Origin: Hymenobacter persicinus | Lineage (GTDB): Bacteria > Bacteroidota > Bacteroidia > Cytophagales > Hymenobacteraceae | Direction of reading: 5' to 3' | Assembly: GCF_004167665.1 (NCBI RefSeq) | Contig: NZ_SEWE01000002.1 | Coordinates: 124,001 to 188,000, forward strand | Length of the DNA stretch: 64,000 nucleotides | Part shown: piece after piece, positions 49,901 through 63,749 of the stretch | How positions within the stretch are numbered: the stretch's first letter is position 1 | Layout of the letters: every line of letters starts with the position of its first letter | Made by a program: the position numbers and the translations under genes | The notes under the pieces: generated by a model | What the model was told of the DNA's origin: nothing | What the model saw: the letters and a program-made list of their open reading frames with translations, nothing else | Database searches by the model: none

Positions 49901-51294
49901 GGGTGCAGCTGGATAGCCTTGCCCTCGATCAGACGGGGCTGGAACGCCTGGATACCCAAGCGGTGCAGGGTTGGAGCCCGGTTGAGCAGCACGGGGTGGC
50001 CTTTCAGCACGTTTTCCAGGATGTCCCATACCACGGCGTCCTTGCGGTCCACGATTTTCTTGGCCGACTTCACCGTCTTCACGATGCCGCGCTCGATGAG
50101 CTTGCGGATGATGAACGGCTTGAACAGCTCGGCCGCCATGTTCTTGGGCAGACCGCACTCGTGCAGCTTCAGCTCCGGGCCTACCACGATAACCGAACGA
50201 CCGGAGTAGTCGACGCGCTTACCGAGCAGGTTCTGACGGAAGCGGCCCTGTTTGCCTTTCAGCATATCGGACAGCGACTTCAGGGCGCGGTTGCCTTCGG
50301 CGCGCACGGCGTTTACTTTCCGCGAGTTGTCGAACAGCGAATCCACGGCTTCCTGCAGCATGCGCTTCTCGTTGCGCAGAATCACCTCGGGCGCCTTGAT
50401 TTCAATCAGGCGCTTGAGGCGGTTGTTGCGGATGATGACGCGGCGGTACAGGTCGTTCAAGTCCGAGGTAGCGAAACGGCCACCGTCGAGCGGAACGAGG
50501 GGGCGCAGTTCCGGCGGAATCACGGGCACCATGCGGATTACCATCCACTCGGGCTTGTTTTCCACGCGGGTGGCGGCGTCACGGAAAGCTTCCACCACGC
50601 GCAGGCGCTTCAACGCCTCAGCCTTACGCTGCTGCGAGGTTTCGTGGGCGGCCGAGTCGCGCAGGCTGTACGAAAGCTCATCGAGGTTGATGCGCTCCAG
50701 CAGCATGTACAAGGCATCGGCACCCATGCGGGCGATGAACTTGTTGGGGTCCTCGTTGGGCAGCATCTGGTTCTCCCGGGGGAGCTTGTCGATGATGTCG
50801 AGGTATTCGTCTTCGGTCAGGAAGTCGAGCTGCTGCACGCCTTCTTCGGCGAGGGCGCCCGGCTGCACAACGACGTACCGCTCGTAATAGATAATCTGGT
50901 CGAGCTTCTTAGTGGGCAGGCCCAGCAGGTAGCCGATTTTATTGGGCAGGGACTTAAAGTACCAGATGTGCGCTACGGGCACCACCAGTTCGATGTGGCC
51001 CATCCGCTCGCGGCGTACTTTCTTCTCGGTCACCTCCACGCCGCACCGGTCGCAGATGATGCCTTTGTAGCGAATCCGCTTGTATTTGCCGCAGTGGCAT
51101 TCCCAGTCCTTCACGGGACCGAAAATCCGCTCGCAGAACAAGCCGCCCATCTCGGGCTTGTACGTCCGGTAGTTGATCGTCTCGGGCTTCACTACTTCGC
51201 CGTTCGACCGCTCCAGGATGGATTCGGGCGAGGCCAGCGAGATGGTGACTTTCGAGAAGTCCTGCACCAGTTTTTTGTTTTTTGCAAACGCCAT
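46942..51294 (-). CDS. rpoC: RNA polymerase beta' subunit
   Basis: 1450 residues. The N-terminal zinc-binding site reads [20 protein letters not shown], the catalytic Mg site is [16 protein letters not shown], and the second zinc site is [16 protein letters not shown]. Bridge-helix and trigger-loop regions are intact ([18 protein letters not shown]). A charged, Ala/Glu-rich C-terminal tail of about 35 residues ends the protein. It is separated from rpoB by 340 bp, longer than usual. Confidence 0.99.
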   Translation of the reverse strand: MAFAKNKKLVQDFSKVTISLASPESILERSNGEVVKPETINYRTYKPEMGGLFCERIFGPVKDWECHCGKYKRIRYKGIICDRCGVEVTEKKVRRERMGHIELVVPVAHIWYFKSLPNKIGYLLGLPTKKLDQIIYYERYVVVQPGALAEEGVQQLDFLTEDEYLDIIDKLPRENQMLPNEDPNKFIARMGADALYMLLERINLDELSYSLRDSAAHETSQQRKAEALKRLRVVEAFRDAATRVENKPEWMVIRMVPVIPPELRPLVPLDGGRFATSDLNDLYRRVIIRNNRLKRLIEIKAPEVILRNEKRMLQEAVDSLFDNSRKVNAVRAEGNRALKSLSDMLKGKQGRFRQNLLGKRVDYSGRSVIVVGPELKLHECGLPKNMAAELFKPFIIRKLIERGIVKTVKSAKKIVDRKDAVVWDILENVLKGHPVLLNRAPTLHRLGIQAFQPRLIEGKAIQLHPLVCTAFNADFDGDQMAVHVPLGPAAILEASMLMLASHNILNPANGAPIAVPSQDMVLGLYYVTKGKRSTENEKIDGEDMTFYSDEEVVIAINEGVLSKHAYIKVRTMVRDEQDNLVPKIIETVAGRVLFNQLVPTEVGFVDELLTKKKLQQIISMVFKRTGMARTAQVLDDIKTLGFQSAYKGGLSMGLGDIQIPKEKDALVLQAQNDVKAVTQNYQMGLITDNERYNQVIDIWTRINNQITETLMGRLEKENQGFNSIYMMMHSGARGSREQIRQLGGMRGLMAKPQKSLQGSVGEIIENPILSNFKEGLDVIEYFISTHGARKGLADTALKTADAGYLTRRLVDVSQDVIVNETDCGTLRGIETFALKDNEDIVEPLAERILGRVAVHDIIDPLTDEVILTAGDEITEDITRRVDATSIESVEIRSVLTCESKRGICAKCYGRNLSSGRMVQKGEAVGVIAAQSIGEPGTQLTLRTFHVGGTASNIAVEANIKAKFNGVVEFEDIRTVDSVNAEGEKVKVVMGRSGEIRIVEKGTGKVFISNHVPYGSFLLVDEGQEVEKGQELNNWDPYNAVILAEFDGTVVYDAITEGVTYREESDEQTGHREKVIIESRDKAQNPSIIVKAGKKDIEEGQRAYSIPVGSHISVENNEKIKAGQILAKIPRAVGKTRDITGGLPRVTELFEARNPSNPAVVSEIDGVVTYGTVKRGNREIFVESKDGVKKKYMVPLSKHILVQDNDFIRAGMPLSDGAITPSDILSIQGPGAVQEYLVNEIQEVYRLQGVKINDKHIEVVVRQMMQKVVILDAGDTTFLEHQVIDKIIFMEENDTIIDMKVVTDAGDSTVLKPGQIVSARKLRDENSSLKRRDLRLVQVRDAQPSVSRPTLQGITQASLGTQSFISAASFQETTKVLSEAAIRGKADELLGLKENVIVGHLIPAGTGLREYTRQVVGSKEELEAQQAAKAEAPETGPKRAPRASKREVSAE

Positions 51295-51634
51295 GTAGAA
51301 AGCTGTTAGCTGTTGGCTTTTTATGCTGTCCGTTAGATACGCCGGCCTTAAGGCTAGTCGGAAAGAACGTAACAGTTCGACTCTGCGAAAAGTGCTCTGC
51401 GGTTCGGATAGGTACGCCGCGCAGTAGATTTTGCTAGGTCTGGATGAATACGCTCGAACTTTGGCAAGTCCGGGCGGCTGCGGTCAACTTAAGCCGGGGG
51501 TTGTCTCGTTCTGACCTTATCTCGGAACGACGCCGGCGGCAGTAAGCATCGGTTGCCCGATCCGCATGTATTGTAAAAGGCACTGAAACAGGAGTTGCCA
51601 ACATCTGCATGTCAGCAACTCCTTGTTTCAAACC
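51295..51634. other. rpoB-rpoC intergenic region
   Basis: A 340-bp gap inside an operon that is usually tight. The only clear structure is the hairpin at 51585-51629. I see no TAnnTTTG promoter for rpoC and no convincing coding frame. Confidence 0.5.
51585..51629 (-). terminator. Hairpin after rpoB, possible partial terminator
   Basis: On the minus strand GAAACAAGGAGTTGC (51629-51615) pairs with GCAACTCCTGTTTC (51598-51585) with one bulge; a short TTTTA run follows some 9 nt later. It starts 6 bp after the rpoB stop. Confidence 0.5.
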
Positions 51635-55528
<3,894 letters not shown>

Positions 55529-55731
55529 TGCGTTTGGGTGTTAAGAAATGGACACTGAAGCGTACTGTAATCAATAAACCTACCTAACCAGTTCTGCGTA
55601 CCCGTAGGCACAAAAAGCCGCAATGCGGCGCGGAAAGGCAATCCAGGAAGGTTTGTGGCCTACAAACAGGAAAAGACCTGGCTTAGTTGCCAGGCCTATC
55701 CTTATTTGTATGAGAAAAAGCGCGGGGCAGC
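55529..55731 (-). promoter_or_regulatory. rplL-rpoB intergenic attenuator region
   Basis: In minus-strand order, GCCTGGC/GCCAGGT (55695-55676) followed by CTTTT, then GTTTGT/ACAAAC (55667-55651), then GCCGC/GCGGC (55629-55617) followed by TTTTT. At least two resemble terminators, so polymerase genes may be expressed below the level of L7/L12. No promoter for rpoB is evident. Confidence 0.55.
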
Positions 55732-56109
55732 TTACTTAACCTCTACTTCAGCGCCGGCTTCTTCCAGTTGCTTCTTCAGGCCTTCAGCCTCGTCCTTAGC
55801 AACACCTTCTTTCAGGGGCTTAGGAGCGCCGTCAACCAGTTCTTTGGCTTCTTTCAGGCCCAGACCGGTCAGGTCTTTCACCAGTTTCACAACAGCCAGT
55901 TTGCTAGCGCCAGCCGACTTCAGGATTACGTCGAACGACGTCTTCTCCTCGGGAGCGTCAGCAGCAGCGCCAGCGCCACCACCAGCCATCATTACGGGAG
56001 CAGCAGCAGGCTCAATGCCATACTCGTCCTTCAGGATACCAGCCAGCTCGTTTACTTCTTTCACCGTCAGGTTAACCAGCTGCTCAGCGAATGCTTTCAA
56101 ATCTGCCAT
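55732..56109 (-). CDS. rplL: 50S ribosomal protein L7/L12
   Basis: Stalk protein bL12, 125 residues: helical N-terminal dimerisation part ([23 protein letters not shown]), Ala/Gly hinge, and C-terminal factor-recruiting domain ([43 protein letters not shown]). Confidence 0.99.
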   Translation of the reverse strand: MADLKAFAEQLVNLTVKEVNELAGILKDEYGIEPAAAPVMMAGGGAGAAADAPEEKTSFDVILKSAGASKLAVVKLVKDLTGLGLKEAKELVDGAPKPLKEGVAKDEAEGLKKQLEEAGAEVEVK

Positions 56110-56176
56110 TTCTGTAGATTGTTAAAAAAAAGGGGGTTGTTGAATTTAATTGAGGGGGAAAAAGCTAGGCTCGCAA

Positions 56177-56731
56177 TTAAGCAGCAACCTCTTCTTTTTC
56201 GGAAAGCGTCTTGAGGATACCGGCCAGTTTGTTGCCACCGCTCGACAGAGCGCTGATAACGTTTTTGGCAGGCGACTGGAGCAGACCGATAACTTCACCG
56301 ATCAGCTCGTTTTTGCCTTTCAGCGTGCTCAGCGTCTCGAGCTGGTTAGCACCCAGGTAGATGCTAGAGTCGATGTAAGCACCCTTCAGAGCAGGCTTCG
56401 GAACGGCATTCTTGCTGTAGTTCTGAGCCTTGTAGAAGTCCTTCAGCAGTTTGCCGGGAGCGTTGCCAGCCTCTTTCGAGAACAGTACACCCGACTGGCT
56501 TTTCAGCGCTGCGTCCAGCTCCGACGTGTCACCGCCCAGCGTGTCGAGGGCTTTGCGGATCAGCGTGTTCTTGTACACTTTGAACTCCAGGCCGCGGTTG
56601 AAGCACAGCCGACGGAATTCGTTGATTTTCGCCACCGACATTCCCGAAGCATCGGTAATGTAGAACGCGTTGTGCGATTGAAACTTTTCGCTCAACTCGT
56701 CGACGAGGACTTGTTTTTCTTCCCTTGTCAT
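56177..56731 (-). CDS. rplJ: 50S ribosomal protein L10
   Basis: uL10, the base of the stalk, 184 residues: MTREEKQVLVDELSEKF, SVAKINEFRRLCFNRGLEFKVYKNTLIRKAL, and a C-terminal helix that binds L12 dimers. Only 17 bp separate it from rplA, so there is no room for a long E. coli-type L10 leader between them. Confidence 0.99.
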   Translation of the reverse strand: MTREEKQVLVDELSEKFQSHNAFYITDASGMSVAKINEFRRLCFNRGLEFKVYKNTLIRKALDTLGGDTSELDAALKSQSGVLFSKEAGNAPGKLLKDFYKAQNYSKNAVPKPALKGAYIDSSIYLGANQLETLSTLKGKNELIGEVIGLLQSPAKNVISALSSGGNKLAGILKTLSEKEEVAA

Positions 56732-56748
56732 ATCTCGTTGATTGTGAA

Positions 56749-57444
56749 TTAAGCGGAAGTAACCGTAGTCTCAACCGGAACGGCTGGGCTCATCGTGCTG
56801 CTGAGCGTGATGCTCTTGATGTAGGTACCCTTAGCGGACGAAGGCTTCAGACGGATGAGCGTCTGGATTACTTCGATGGCGTTTTCAGCCAGCTTCTGGT
56901 CATCAAAAGATACTTTGCCCACCGAGCAGTGAATGATGCCGGTTTTGTCAACTTTGAAGTCGATTTTACCAGCTTTCACTTCCTGAACGGCCTTGGCCAC
57001 GTCGGTCGTTACCGTACCCGACTTCGGGTTTGGCATCAGACCACGGGGACCGAGCACGCGGCCCAGGCGACCTACTTTAGCCATTACCGATGGCATCGTG
57101 ATAATTACGTCGATGTCGGTCCAGCCTTTTTCGATCTTGGCGATGTAGTCGTCCAGACCAACGAAATCGGCGCCGGCGGCAGTAGCTTCAGCCTCCTTGT
57201 CGGGAGTCACGAGAGCCAGTACACGAACGGTTTTGCCGGTGCCGTGGGGCAGCGTGGCCACGCCACGAACCATCTGGTCAGCTTTGCGGGGGTCTACGCC
57301 CAGACGTACGTCGATGTCAACAGAGGCGTCAAACTTGGTATAGGTGATGTCCTTTACCACTTTGGCAGCTTCTACCAAGTTACGAGCCGTCGTCAGGTCG
57401 TGCTTGGCAAGGGCGTCCTTGCGCTTTTTGGTCAGTTTGCTCAT
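56749..57444 (-). CDS. rplA: 50S ribosomal protein L1
   Basis: uL1 of the L1 stalk, 231 residues: [32 protein letters not shown], and [20 protein letters not shown]. Normal length. It helps move deacylated tRNA out of the E site. Confidence 0.99.
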   Translation of the reverse strand: MSKLTKKRKDALAKHDLTTARNLVEAAKVVKDITYTKFDASVDIDVRLGVDPRKADQMVRGVATLPHGTGKTVRVLALVTPDKEAEATAAGADFVGLDDYIAKIEKGWTDIDVIITMPSVMAKVGRLGRVLGPRGLMPNPKSGTVTTDVAKAVQEVKAGKIDFKVDKTGIIHCSVGKVSFDDQKLAENAIEVIQTLIRLKPSSAKGTYIKSITLSSTMSPAVPVETTVTSA

Positions 57445-57462
57445 GAGTTCTTCTCCGTTTGA

Positions 57463-57906
57463 TTATGCAGCGAAAGGAGAAGTTCCCGAGACGGTGATAC
57501 CCATGCTGCGGGCCGTACCGGCAACGAGTTTCATGGCCGACTCAATCTTGAACGAGTTCAAGTCGGGCATCTTCGTTTCGGCAATGGTGCGAACCTGGTC
57601 CCACGACACCGAACCAACCTTGTTCCGGTTAGGCTCTTTCGAACCGCTCTGGATTTTGGCAGCTTCCATGAGGAGAACTGGCACCGGAGGGGTTTTCACG
57701 ACGAAGTCAAACGACTTGTCGGTGTACATGGTAATCAGTACGGGACATACTTGGCCGGCCTTATCCTGGGTGCGAGCGTTGAACTGCTTGCAGAACTCCA
57801 TGATGTTAAGGCCTTTGCTACCAAGTGCAGGTCCAACCGGCGGCGAAGGGTTCGCAGCGCCTCCCTTTATCTGAAGCTTCAGATAACCTCTAATTTCTTT
57901 GGCCAT
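57463..57906 (-). CDS. rplK: 50S ribosomal protein L11
   Basis: uL11 of the GTPase-associated centre, 147 residues: [37 protein letters not shown], and [11 protein letters not shown] at the end. The proline-rich thiostrepton region is intact. Confidence 0.99.
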   Translation of the reverse strand: MAKEIRGYLKLQIKGGAANPSPPVGPALGSKGLNIMEFCKQFNARTQDKAGQVCPVLITMYTDKSFDFVVKTPPVPVLLMEAAKIQSGSKEPNRNKVGSVSWDQVRTIAETKMPDLNSFKIESAMKLVAGTARSMGITVSGTSPFAA

Positions 57907-58033
57907 TGGGATTGAAAGGCTTCGGAGAATATGGTCGTAACACCAGCTCTCCTCAGTTTAACTAGTGCTCCTAAAAAGTGGAAGCCGCCGTTGGTCGGAG
58001 CAGAAGAACCAACAACGTACTATCTATGTGTGC

Positions 58034-58594
58034 TTAAGATTCTTTCTCGACCTGAGTGTAGCTGAGCTCCATGGGAGTGCTGCGGCCGAAAATCTTCACA
58101 ATCACGTTCAGCTTCTTGCGCTCATCGAAAATCTCGGACACGTTGCCGGAGAAGCCGCTGAAGGCGCCATCCACTACTTTCACCAACTCACCCACCACGA
58201 AGGGGGTATCGAGGCTGGCGGTTTCTTCCTCAGCTTCGTCAACGATGCCTAGAATACGGTTCACCTCCGACATGCGCAGCGGCACGGGCTTGGTGTTGGC
58301 CGTCTTGCCTTCTTTGTCGCTCAGGAAACCAATTACGCCCGGGGTGCTGGTAATAATGTGGTCAACTTCGCCGTGCGACAAATCGGCGTGAATGAGAATG
58401 TAGCCGGGGAAGAAGTTACGCTCGCGCACCCGCTTCTTGCCGTTCCGCATCTCGTATACTTTCTCGGCCGGAATCAGTACCTGGGGCACCAACTCAGAAA
58501 GGCCATGACGGCCAATCTCGGTTTCCAAGTACTGCTTGGCTTTTTTCTCTTGGCCGCTCACGGAGCGTACCACATACCACTTCAACTCTCCCAT
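58034..58594 (-). CDS. nusG: Transcription termination/antitermination factor NusG
   Basis: 186 residues. The NGN domain (about 1-120) begins KWYVVRSVSGQEKKAKQYLE and has FFPGYILIHADLSHGEVDHIITSTPGVIGFL; the KOW domain begins near residue 130 (VGELVKVVDGAFSGFSGNVSEI). It links RNA polymerase to Rho or S10. It directly follows secE. Confidence 0.99.
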   Translation of the reverse strand: MGELKWYVVRSVSGQEKKAKQYLETEIGRHGLSELVPQVLIPAEKVYEMRNGKKRVRERNFFPGYILIHADLSHGEVDHIITSTPGVIGFLSDKEGKTANTKPVPLRMSEVNRILGIVDEAEEETASLDTPFVVGELVKVVDGAFSGFSGNVSEIFDERKKLNVIVKIFGRSTPMELSYTQVEKES

Positions 58595-58606
58595 TAGATC
58601 AACCGA

Positions 58607-58801
58607 TTAACGGAATGAATTGTAGAATGCCTCCAGGCCGGTTTTGAACACGATGTCCATGAGGCCAACAACGGCGGCAAAGATCAGCGAACCGATCAGT
58701 ACGAGCCCAGCGCTCTTCTGCAGTTCATCGAAAGAAGGCCACGTTACTTTGTAGCGCATCTCCTCGGTGGTGTCGCGGAAATAATTCGTCAGCTTGCTCA
58801 T
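58607..58801 (-). CDS. secE: Protein translocase subunit SecE
   Basis: A 64-residue, single-span subunit that clamps SecY. Short amphipathic helix (TEEMRYKVTWPSFDELQKSA) followed by one membrane helix (LVLIGSLIFAAVVGLMDIVFKTGL), the usual minimal bacterial form. First protein gene after tRNA-Trp. Confidence 0.97.
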   Translation of the reverse strand: MSKLTNYFRDTTEEMRYKVTWPSFDELQKSAGLVLIGSLIFAAVVGLMDIVFKTGLEAFYNSFR

Positions 58802-58853
58802 GTTCGCGCCTGGTTTGGCTGTAACTGTTGCGGCCGCTTTATGGCCTATCCTG

Positions 58854-58924
58854 CACGGGCGGAGAGATTCGAACTCCCATCAAAGGTTTTGGAGACCTCT
58901 ATTCTACCCTTGAACTACGCCCGT
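58854..58924 (-). tRNA. tRNA-Trp (CCA anticodon)
   Basis: A 71-nt cloverleaf: 7-bp acceptor ACGGGCG/CGCCCGT, D arm with GTTCAAGGGTAGAA, anticodon loop CTCCAAA, and T arm GGGAG-TTCGAAT-CTCTC. The 3' CCA is not encoded. It stands directly before secE, as in many bacteria, and is co-transcribed with it. Confidence 0.96.
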
Positions 58925-58963
58925 GTATGCGTTCCAAATGACTGTAAAGCCGGATTGGGACTG

Positions 58964-58994
58964 CAAATGTACTGAACTCTTTAAACAAAACAAA
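58964..58994 (-). promoter_or_regulatory. Promoter of the tRNA-Trp-secE-rpoC unit
   Basis: On the minus strand TTTG (58994-58991), 19 bp, TACATTTG (58971-58964). The expected start is about 30 nt before tRNA-Trp. It overlaps the tuf terminator tail. Confidence 0.82.
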
Positions 58995-59023
58995 TCCGCC
59001 CCTGAAAATATCAGAGGCGGATT
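58983..59023 (-). terminator. Intrinsic terminator of tuf
   Basis: AATCCGCC (58993-59000) pairs with GGCGGATT (59016-59023), extended by an inner CTGA/TCAG stem; the minus strand continues in a T-rich run. Confidence 0.88.
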
Positions 59024-59052
59024 GTATTGTTTTACTGGTTTCTAGACAGAAA

Positions 59053-60243
59053 CTAGTCGAGGATTTCGGTTACCTGACCGGCACCTACCGTACGGCCACC
59101 TTCGCGGATAGCGAAACGCAGACCTTTCTCCATTGCCACCTTGCTGATCAGCTCAACTTGGATGGTGATGTTGTCACCGGGCATTACCATTTCAACACCT
59201 TCTGGGAGGGTGATGATACCGGTAACGTCGGTGGTACGCAGGTAGAACTGCGGACGGTAGTTGTTGAAGAATGGCGTGTGACGGCCACCTTCTTCTTTCG
59301 ACAGCACGTACACCTCAGCTTTGAACTTCTGGTGAGGCTTAACTGAACCTGGCTTGCAGATAACCATACCACGACGGATGGCTTCTTTTTCAATGCCACG
59401 GAGCAGCAGACCTACGTTGTCACCAGCTTCGCCACGGTCGAGGATCTTGCGGAACATCTCAACACCGGTTACGGTCGACTTCAGGCCTTCAGCAGCACCC
59501 ATACCCAGGATGTCAACTTGCTCACCCGAGTTGATGATACCACGCTCAATACGGCCGGTAGCTACCGTACCACGACCCGTGATAGAGAATACGTCCTCTA
59601 CTGGCATCAGGAAGGGCAGGTCGGTCAGACGAGCTGGGATTGGAATGTAGCTGTCAACGGCAGCCATCAGTTCTTCGATCTTAGGAACCCAGTTGGCATC
59701 GCCATTCAGGCCACCCAGAGCCGAACCCTGGATAACGGGAATGTTGTCACCGTCGAAGTCGTAGAACGAAAGCAGTTCGCGGATTTCCATTTCCACGAGC
59801 TCGAGCAGCTCGGGGTCGTCCACCATGTCCACTTTGTTCATGAACACAACGAGCTGAGGAACACCTACCTGGCGAGCCAGCAGGATGTGCTCACGCGTCT
59901 GGGGCATTGGACCGTCGGTAGCAGCTACTACGAGGATAGCGCCGTCCATCTGGGCAGCACCCGTTACCATGTTCTTCACATAGTCAGCGTGACCAGGGCA
60001 GTCAACGTGAGCGTAGTGACGGTTTTCGGTAGCGTACTCAACGTGAGCGGTGTTGATCGTGATACCACGCTCTTTTTCTTCAGGAGCGTTGTCGATCGAC
60101 GAGAAGTCACGCTTAGCGGCCAAACCTTTGTTCGCCAGTACCGTGGTGATAGCAGCAGTCAGGGTGGTTTTGCCGTGGTCGACGTGCCCGATCGTACCGA
60201 TGTTCACGTGCGGCTTGGAACGATCAAAATTTTCTTTGGCCAT
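59053..60243 (-). CDS. tuf: Elongation factor Tu
   Basis: 396 residues. G motifs: [51 protein letters not shown] and GSALGGLNG. It delivers aminoacyl-tRNA to the ribosome. It follows three tRNA genes in one unit, and is not placed in the str operon beside fusA; no second tuf copy is in the window. Confidence 0.99.
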   Translation of the reverse strand: MAKENFDRSKPHVNIGTIGHVDHGKTTLTAAITTVLANKGLAAKRDFSSIDNAPEEKERGITINTAHVEYATENRHYAHVDCPGHADYVKNMVTGAAQMDGAILVVAATDGPMPQTREHILLARQVGVPQLVVFMNKVDMVDDPELLELVEMEIRELLSFYDFDGDNIPVIQGSALGGLNGDANWVPKIEELMAAVDSYIPIPARLTDLPFLMPVEDVFSITGRGTVATGRIERGIINSGEQVDILGMGAAEGLKSTVTGVEMFRKILDRGEAGDNVGLLLRGIEKEAIRRGMVICKPGSVKPHQKFKAEVYVLSKEEGGRHTPFFNNYRPQFYLRTTDVTGIITLPEGVEMVMPGDNITIQVELISKVAMEKGLRFAIREGGRTVGAGQVTEILD

Positions 60244-60411
60244 TGTAAAGAGATTAAGAGGAATTTTAAAGGAGGGGAAAACGCGACTAGACTATACCGC
60301 AAGAAAGCGAAACACAGCTCCGCTAATAAGCGGGGAACACTGCACGTCGCTTTACCTGGCTGACAGATTCAGACAAGGCAGTCGCGCTGCTTCGTCGGTA
60401 ATCGTACTAAC

Positions 60412-60486
<75 letters not shown>

Positions 60487-60587
60487 TTATTTTGGAGCTG
60501 TCATCAGAAGCGAAAAGCTGCTAACGCCGGCAAAGATACTGGTTAATTTTAACAGCAAGAAACCAAAGGTCAAAAGCTGAGCAAATG

Positions 60588-60660
60588 AGCGGGAGACGAG
60601 GTTCGAACCCGCGACCTGCAGCTTGGAAGGCTGCCGCTCTACCAACTGAGCTACTCCCGC
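60588..60660 (-). tRNA. tRNA-Gly (TCC anticodon)
   Basis: 73 nt. Acceptor GCGGGAG/CTCCCGC, anticodon loop CTTCCAA on a GCAGC/GCTGC stem, T arm CGCGGGTTCGAACCTCG. CCA is not fully encoded. Confidence 0.96.
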
Positions 60661-60676
60661 GTAGAGGCGAGACAAT

Positions 60677-60701
60677 GAGCTGGTGAAAATTTCACCAGCT
60701 C
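60677..60701. repeat. Perfect hairpin between tRNA-Gly and tRNA-Tyr
   Basis: GAGCTGGTGA (60677-60686) pairs with TCACCAGCTC (60692-60701) around AAATT. No T-run of terminator length follows on the minus strand; a role in processing of the tRNA precursor is possible. Confidence 0.6.
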
Positions 60702-60716
60702 ACCGTTTCACTGCTG

Positions 60717-60796
60717 TGGGGGTAACAGGACTCGAACCTATGAACCCGAAGGAGGTGAGTTACAGTCACCCGCAATTGCCGCTATGCGATACCCCC
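60717..60796 (-). tRNA. tRNA-Tyr (GTA anticodon)
   Basis: 80 nt, type II with a long variable arm. Acceptor GGGGGTA/TACCCCC, anticodon loop CTGTAAC, variable arm CTCCTTCGGG region, T arm with GGTTCGAGTCC. First gene of the tRNA-tuf unit. Confidence 0.95.
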
Positions 60797-60878
60797 AGCT
60801 TGGTTTTTCCCACCATTTGCGGGAAAGATTTTCCTTTTCACAAGTCCCGCTAAAGTGGGTGGGTTGCTAAAGGAGTTG

Positions 60879-60908
60879 CAAAATTAGAGGCTTTCTCTTG
60901 CAAGTCAA
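60879..60908 (-). promoter_or_regulatory. Promoter of the tRNA-Tyr-Gly-Thr-tuf unit
   Basis: On the minus strand TTG (60908-60906), 19 bp, TAATTTTG (60886-60879), some 80 bp before the mature 5' end of tRNA-Tyr. Confidence 0.72.
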
Positions 60909-61050
60909 GCGCCCGGCCCAAAAGGTTGCAATTATTTTTCCGGCGGCCGGACTAAAAACTGCTTCTGCGAGCAGCTAACCGCTTGATTCAGGACAAACAA
61001 CGTCTGATTTCCGGCTACCGAAAAAAGTTGGCTGCCGGGCGAAAATATTT

Positions 61051-63651
61051 CTACTGGATCAGGCTGTAGGCGGCTTTGAGCTGGTCATTCTTCTCTTTTG
61101 AGCGAATGTCCTGCAACGTAGCCTTCATCGTGGCGGTGCTTGGTACCAGGGAATTCAGGCCCCGGTAAGCGCCCAAGCGCACGGTGATGTTGGGATGAGT
61201 GCGGGCCAAGGCTTCGAGGCGTTGGATACCCTTGTCGCGCTCCACGGGGGGCAGGCGCACCATCAGCAGGCCGAAGTTCTGGAGGTAGGTGTACAGCTCA
61301 TCCTCGGGAATGTCGTTCATCCGGCGCAGAAACCACTGGTACTGGTCGGCGGTGCCGTTGAGGGAGTAATAATTCGACAGGGAGTGCAGCAGGGCTGGAC
61401 TGTTGGTTTCCTGCAGAGCATTCACGGCTTCCCGGGTGCTGACGGTCGGCGCCTTGGCCAGGGCATCGATGGCGGCACCTACTACTAAGTAGGAGCTGTC
61501 CTTAAGAGCAGTGCTGTACACGTCGCCGAAATCCTCGTTCAAGAAGCTCGAAAGGGTGGTGACGGCCATGGCCCGCACCTGGCTTTTCTTGTCGGTGGCG
61601 GCCACGCGCTTGAGTTCCTTGCGCACGGCGTTGCCCTCAGGGCCCTTGTAGCGCCGGAAGCCTTCGGTGGCCGCCTGGCGCACGGCCCAGAACGGGTCGT
61701 TCATGGCGTTGCGCAGCATGCCGCTCACGGCGAGGTCCCCGACTTTGCTGTGCAGCTGCTCGATGGCCTCGTACTTCTGCAGGTAGTTGCGGGCGTGGTA
61801 GTACTGAAACAGCAGCTCGTCCTGGCTCCGCTCCTCCTCTATTTTGGCCAGCAGCTGCCCCTCAGCGTCGAACTTCACCAAGCTCGGGCGCTGGGACACG
61901 GGCAGGGTGAACATCTGATTGGCCTTGGTGACGACGATTTTGAAATCGGTGGGCTGGCTCTGGCTGCCCGACCACACCGAAACCGTAACCGGCAGCCGGT
62001 AAATCGGGGTGAAGGTGGAATCCTGGAGCTGCTCGACGCGCAGATTTACCTGGCCATTGACGTAGGTGTGCGAAATGTGCAGCTCAGGGTGGCCGCGCTG
62101 CATAAACCACTGGTCAAAAAACCACATCAGGTCTTCGCCGGTCGTTTCCTCGAAGGCAATGCGCAGCTTGGCAATTTCGGAGGCCGAGAACTTGTTCTGG
62201 GTCAGGTAGCGGTTCAGGGAGGCAAAGAAGGCGTCGTCGCCGACGTACTTGCGCAGCATGTGCAGGACCCGCCCGCCCTTGTCGTAGGAGTGCCGGTCGA
62301 ACATATCCTCCCGGGCGGCATAGTGGTAGCGGATCAAGGGTTCCCGCTTACTTTCGGCTTCGGTGAGGTAATTACTCAGCTTCTGCTGCTGCACCAAGGC
62401 CGCGGCATCGGCACCGTACTTGTGCTCGGCCCAGAGCAATTCCGAATAATCGGCGAAGGATTCGTTCAGCGGCAGGTTCGACCACGACTCACTCGTGACG
62501 TAGTCGCCGAACCAGTGGTGAAACAGCTCGTGGGCAATGGTGCCCTCAGCCAGGTAGCTCTGGTCAATCAGGTCGCGGGGGGTAAGCTGCACCCACTCCT
62601 GCCGCAACGTAGTGGCCGTTGTGTTTTCCATGGCCCCCGACACAAAGTCCCGGACGGCGACCTGGGAGTACTTTTCCCAGGGAAACTCCACGCCCAGCTT
62701 TTTGGAGAAGAAATCCAGCATCTGGGGCGTGTTGCCAAACACCGCCTTGGCTGTGCCCTGGAACTTGGGCTCCACGTAGTAGTCGACGGCCTTGCCGCGC
62801 CAGGTATCGTTGACGACGGCAAACTCGCCCACGGCCATCATGGTCAGGTAGGGCGCGGCGGGCAGGCTCTGCTTCCACACGTCGGTGCGGGTGCCATCAG
62901 AGTTTTTCTTCGAGGAAATCAGCAGGCCGTTGCTCAGCGTTTTGTACTGGGCGTCCACGGTCATGGCAATTTCCTGAGTCATCCGCTGGTTGGGCTTGTC
63001 AATGGTCGGAAACCAGCAGGAACTGGCCTCGGTTTCGCCCTGGGTCCAGAGCTGCTTGGGCTTGGTTTTGTCGGTGCCCAGCGGATTGATGAAGTACAAC
63101 CCTTTGCTGCTGGTAATGGCCGCACTGCCCCCGGCTTCGAGCTCATTGGGCTTGGCCACGTAGCTGATGCGGACCTGGTACTGCTCGGCCCGCGTGTAGG
63201 GGCGGTCCAGGGTGATGGTCAGCTTACGCTTGTCGTAGGTGTAATTGAGGTTTTTCTCTTTACCGCCGGCCACAAACCGCACACTTTTAATGTCGAACCC
63301 CTTCGCGTCGAGCACCAGCTGATTTTGGGGGTAGAAGTGGGGGCGCACCGTAAGCAGCGCGTTGCCGAAGAGCCACTGCTTGGCCCAGTCGAACTTCACT
63401 TCCAGCTTGGTATCGAGCAGATCAGTGACGGTGGTGGCCGTGGGTTGCACAGGGTTGGTGGGCGGCAGCCACGACGGCACGATGATGGTGGCAGCGGAAG
63501 ATGGAGTCGTTACGGACTCGGCAACAGGCGTACTTTTCTTATGGATAGCCGCTTTAGGCGACGTCGACTTGGCAGATTTAACCGCCTGAGCAGGAGCCGA
63601 TAGATGGCACGTAAGGACCAGGCCAAAAATGCCGAGGACCGAATATTTCAT
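61051..63651 (-). CDS. M1 family zinc aminopeptidase, exported
   Basis: About 866 residues from the ATG at 63651 (MKYSVLGIFGLVL), with a signal peptide ending near APAQA. A Lys/Ser/Thr/Pro-rich linker precedes the M1 N-terminal beta domain. The catalytic domain has the substrate-binding GAMEN sequence, the zinc site HELFHH (first His at about 374) and the downstream NESFADYSELLW Glu. After about residue 570 come alpha-helical HEAT-like repeats (DPFWAVRQAATEGFRRY, SQVRAMAVTTLSSFL). It cleaves N-terminal residues from peptides, probably periplasmic. Confidence 0.95.
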   Translation of the reverse strand: MKYSVLGIFGLVLTCHLSAPAQAVKSAKSTSPKAAIHKKSTPVAESVTTPSSAATIIVPSWLPPTNPVQPTATTVTDLLDTKLEVKFDWAKQWLFGNALLTVRPHFYPQNQLVLDAKGFDIKSVRFVAGGKEKNLNYTYDKRKLTITLDRPYTRAEQYQVRISYVAKPNELEAGGSAAITSSKGLYFINPLGTDKTKPKQLWTQGETEASSCWFPTIDKPNQRMTQEIAMTVDAQYKTLSNGLLISSKKNSDGTRTDVWKQSLPAAPYLTMMAVGEFAVVNDTWRGKAVDYYVEPKFQGTAKAVFGNTPQMLDFFSKKLGVEFPWEKYSQVAVRDFVSGAMENTTATTLRQEWVQLTPRDLIDQSYLAEGTIAHELFHHWFGDYVTSESWSNLPLNESFADYSELLWAEHKYGADAAALVQQQKLSNYLTEAESKREPLIRYHYAAREDMFDRHSYDKGGRVLHMLRKYVGDDAFFASLNRYLTQNKFSASEIAKLRIAFEETTGEDLMWFFDQWFMQRGHPELHISHTYVNGQVNLRVEQLQDSTFTPIYRLPVTVSVWSGSQSQPTDFKIVVTKANQMFTLPVSQRPSLVKFDAEGQLLAKIEEERSQDELLFQYYHARNYLQKYEAIEQLHSKVGDLAVSGMLRNAMNDPFWAVRQAATEGFRRYKGPEGNAVRKELKRVAATDKKSQVRAMAVTTLSSFLNEDFGDVYSTALKDSSYLVVGAAIDALAKAPTVSTREAVNALQETNSPALLHSLSNYYSLNGTADQYQWFLRRMNDIPEDELYTYLQNFGLLMVRLPPVERDKGIQRLEALARTHPNITVRLGAYRGLNSLVPSTATMKATLQDIRSKEKNDQLKAAYSLIQ

Positions 63652-63708
63652 GCAAGGAAGCAATAGGGAATGGAAGGCTCAAGTTCCGAAATTATTTGAG
63701 ATTTAGCC

Positions 63709-63716
63709 TATCTTTA
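63709..63716 (+). promoter_or_regulatory. Candidate -7 element for the biotin carrier gene
   Basis: TATCTTTA differs from TAnnTTTG in the last base; it lies 34 bp before the ATG at 63750. The nearest TTTG (63695-63698) is too close to be its partner. Confidence 0.35.
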
Positions 63717-63749
63717 AGCCCTTTTCCGCCCACCCTGCCCCTATTCAGC

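Noticed and set aside
47098..51309. A 1403-codon open frame antisense to rpoC, and a 1090-codon one antisense to rpoB (52286-55558)
   Set aside because: They arise from GC-rich codon bias in the strongly coding opposite strand; their translations are His/Val/Gln-rich without domains, and rpoB and rpoC are unambiguous.
51434..51631. A 65-codon frame in the rpoB-rpoC gap
   Set aside because: It covers the hairpin after rpoB, has no recognisable sequence and no start signal; treated as non-coding.
61750..63603. A 617-codon open frame antisense to the M1 aminopeptidase
   Set aside because: Low-complexity Gly/Val/His-rich translation, with the catalytic motifs all on the other strand.
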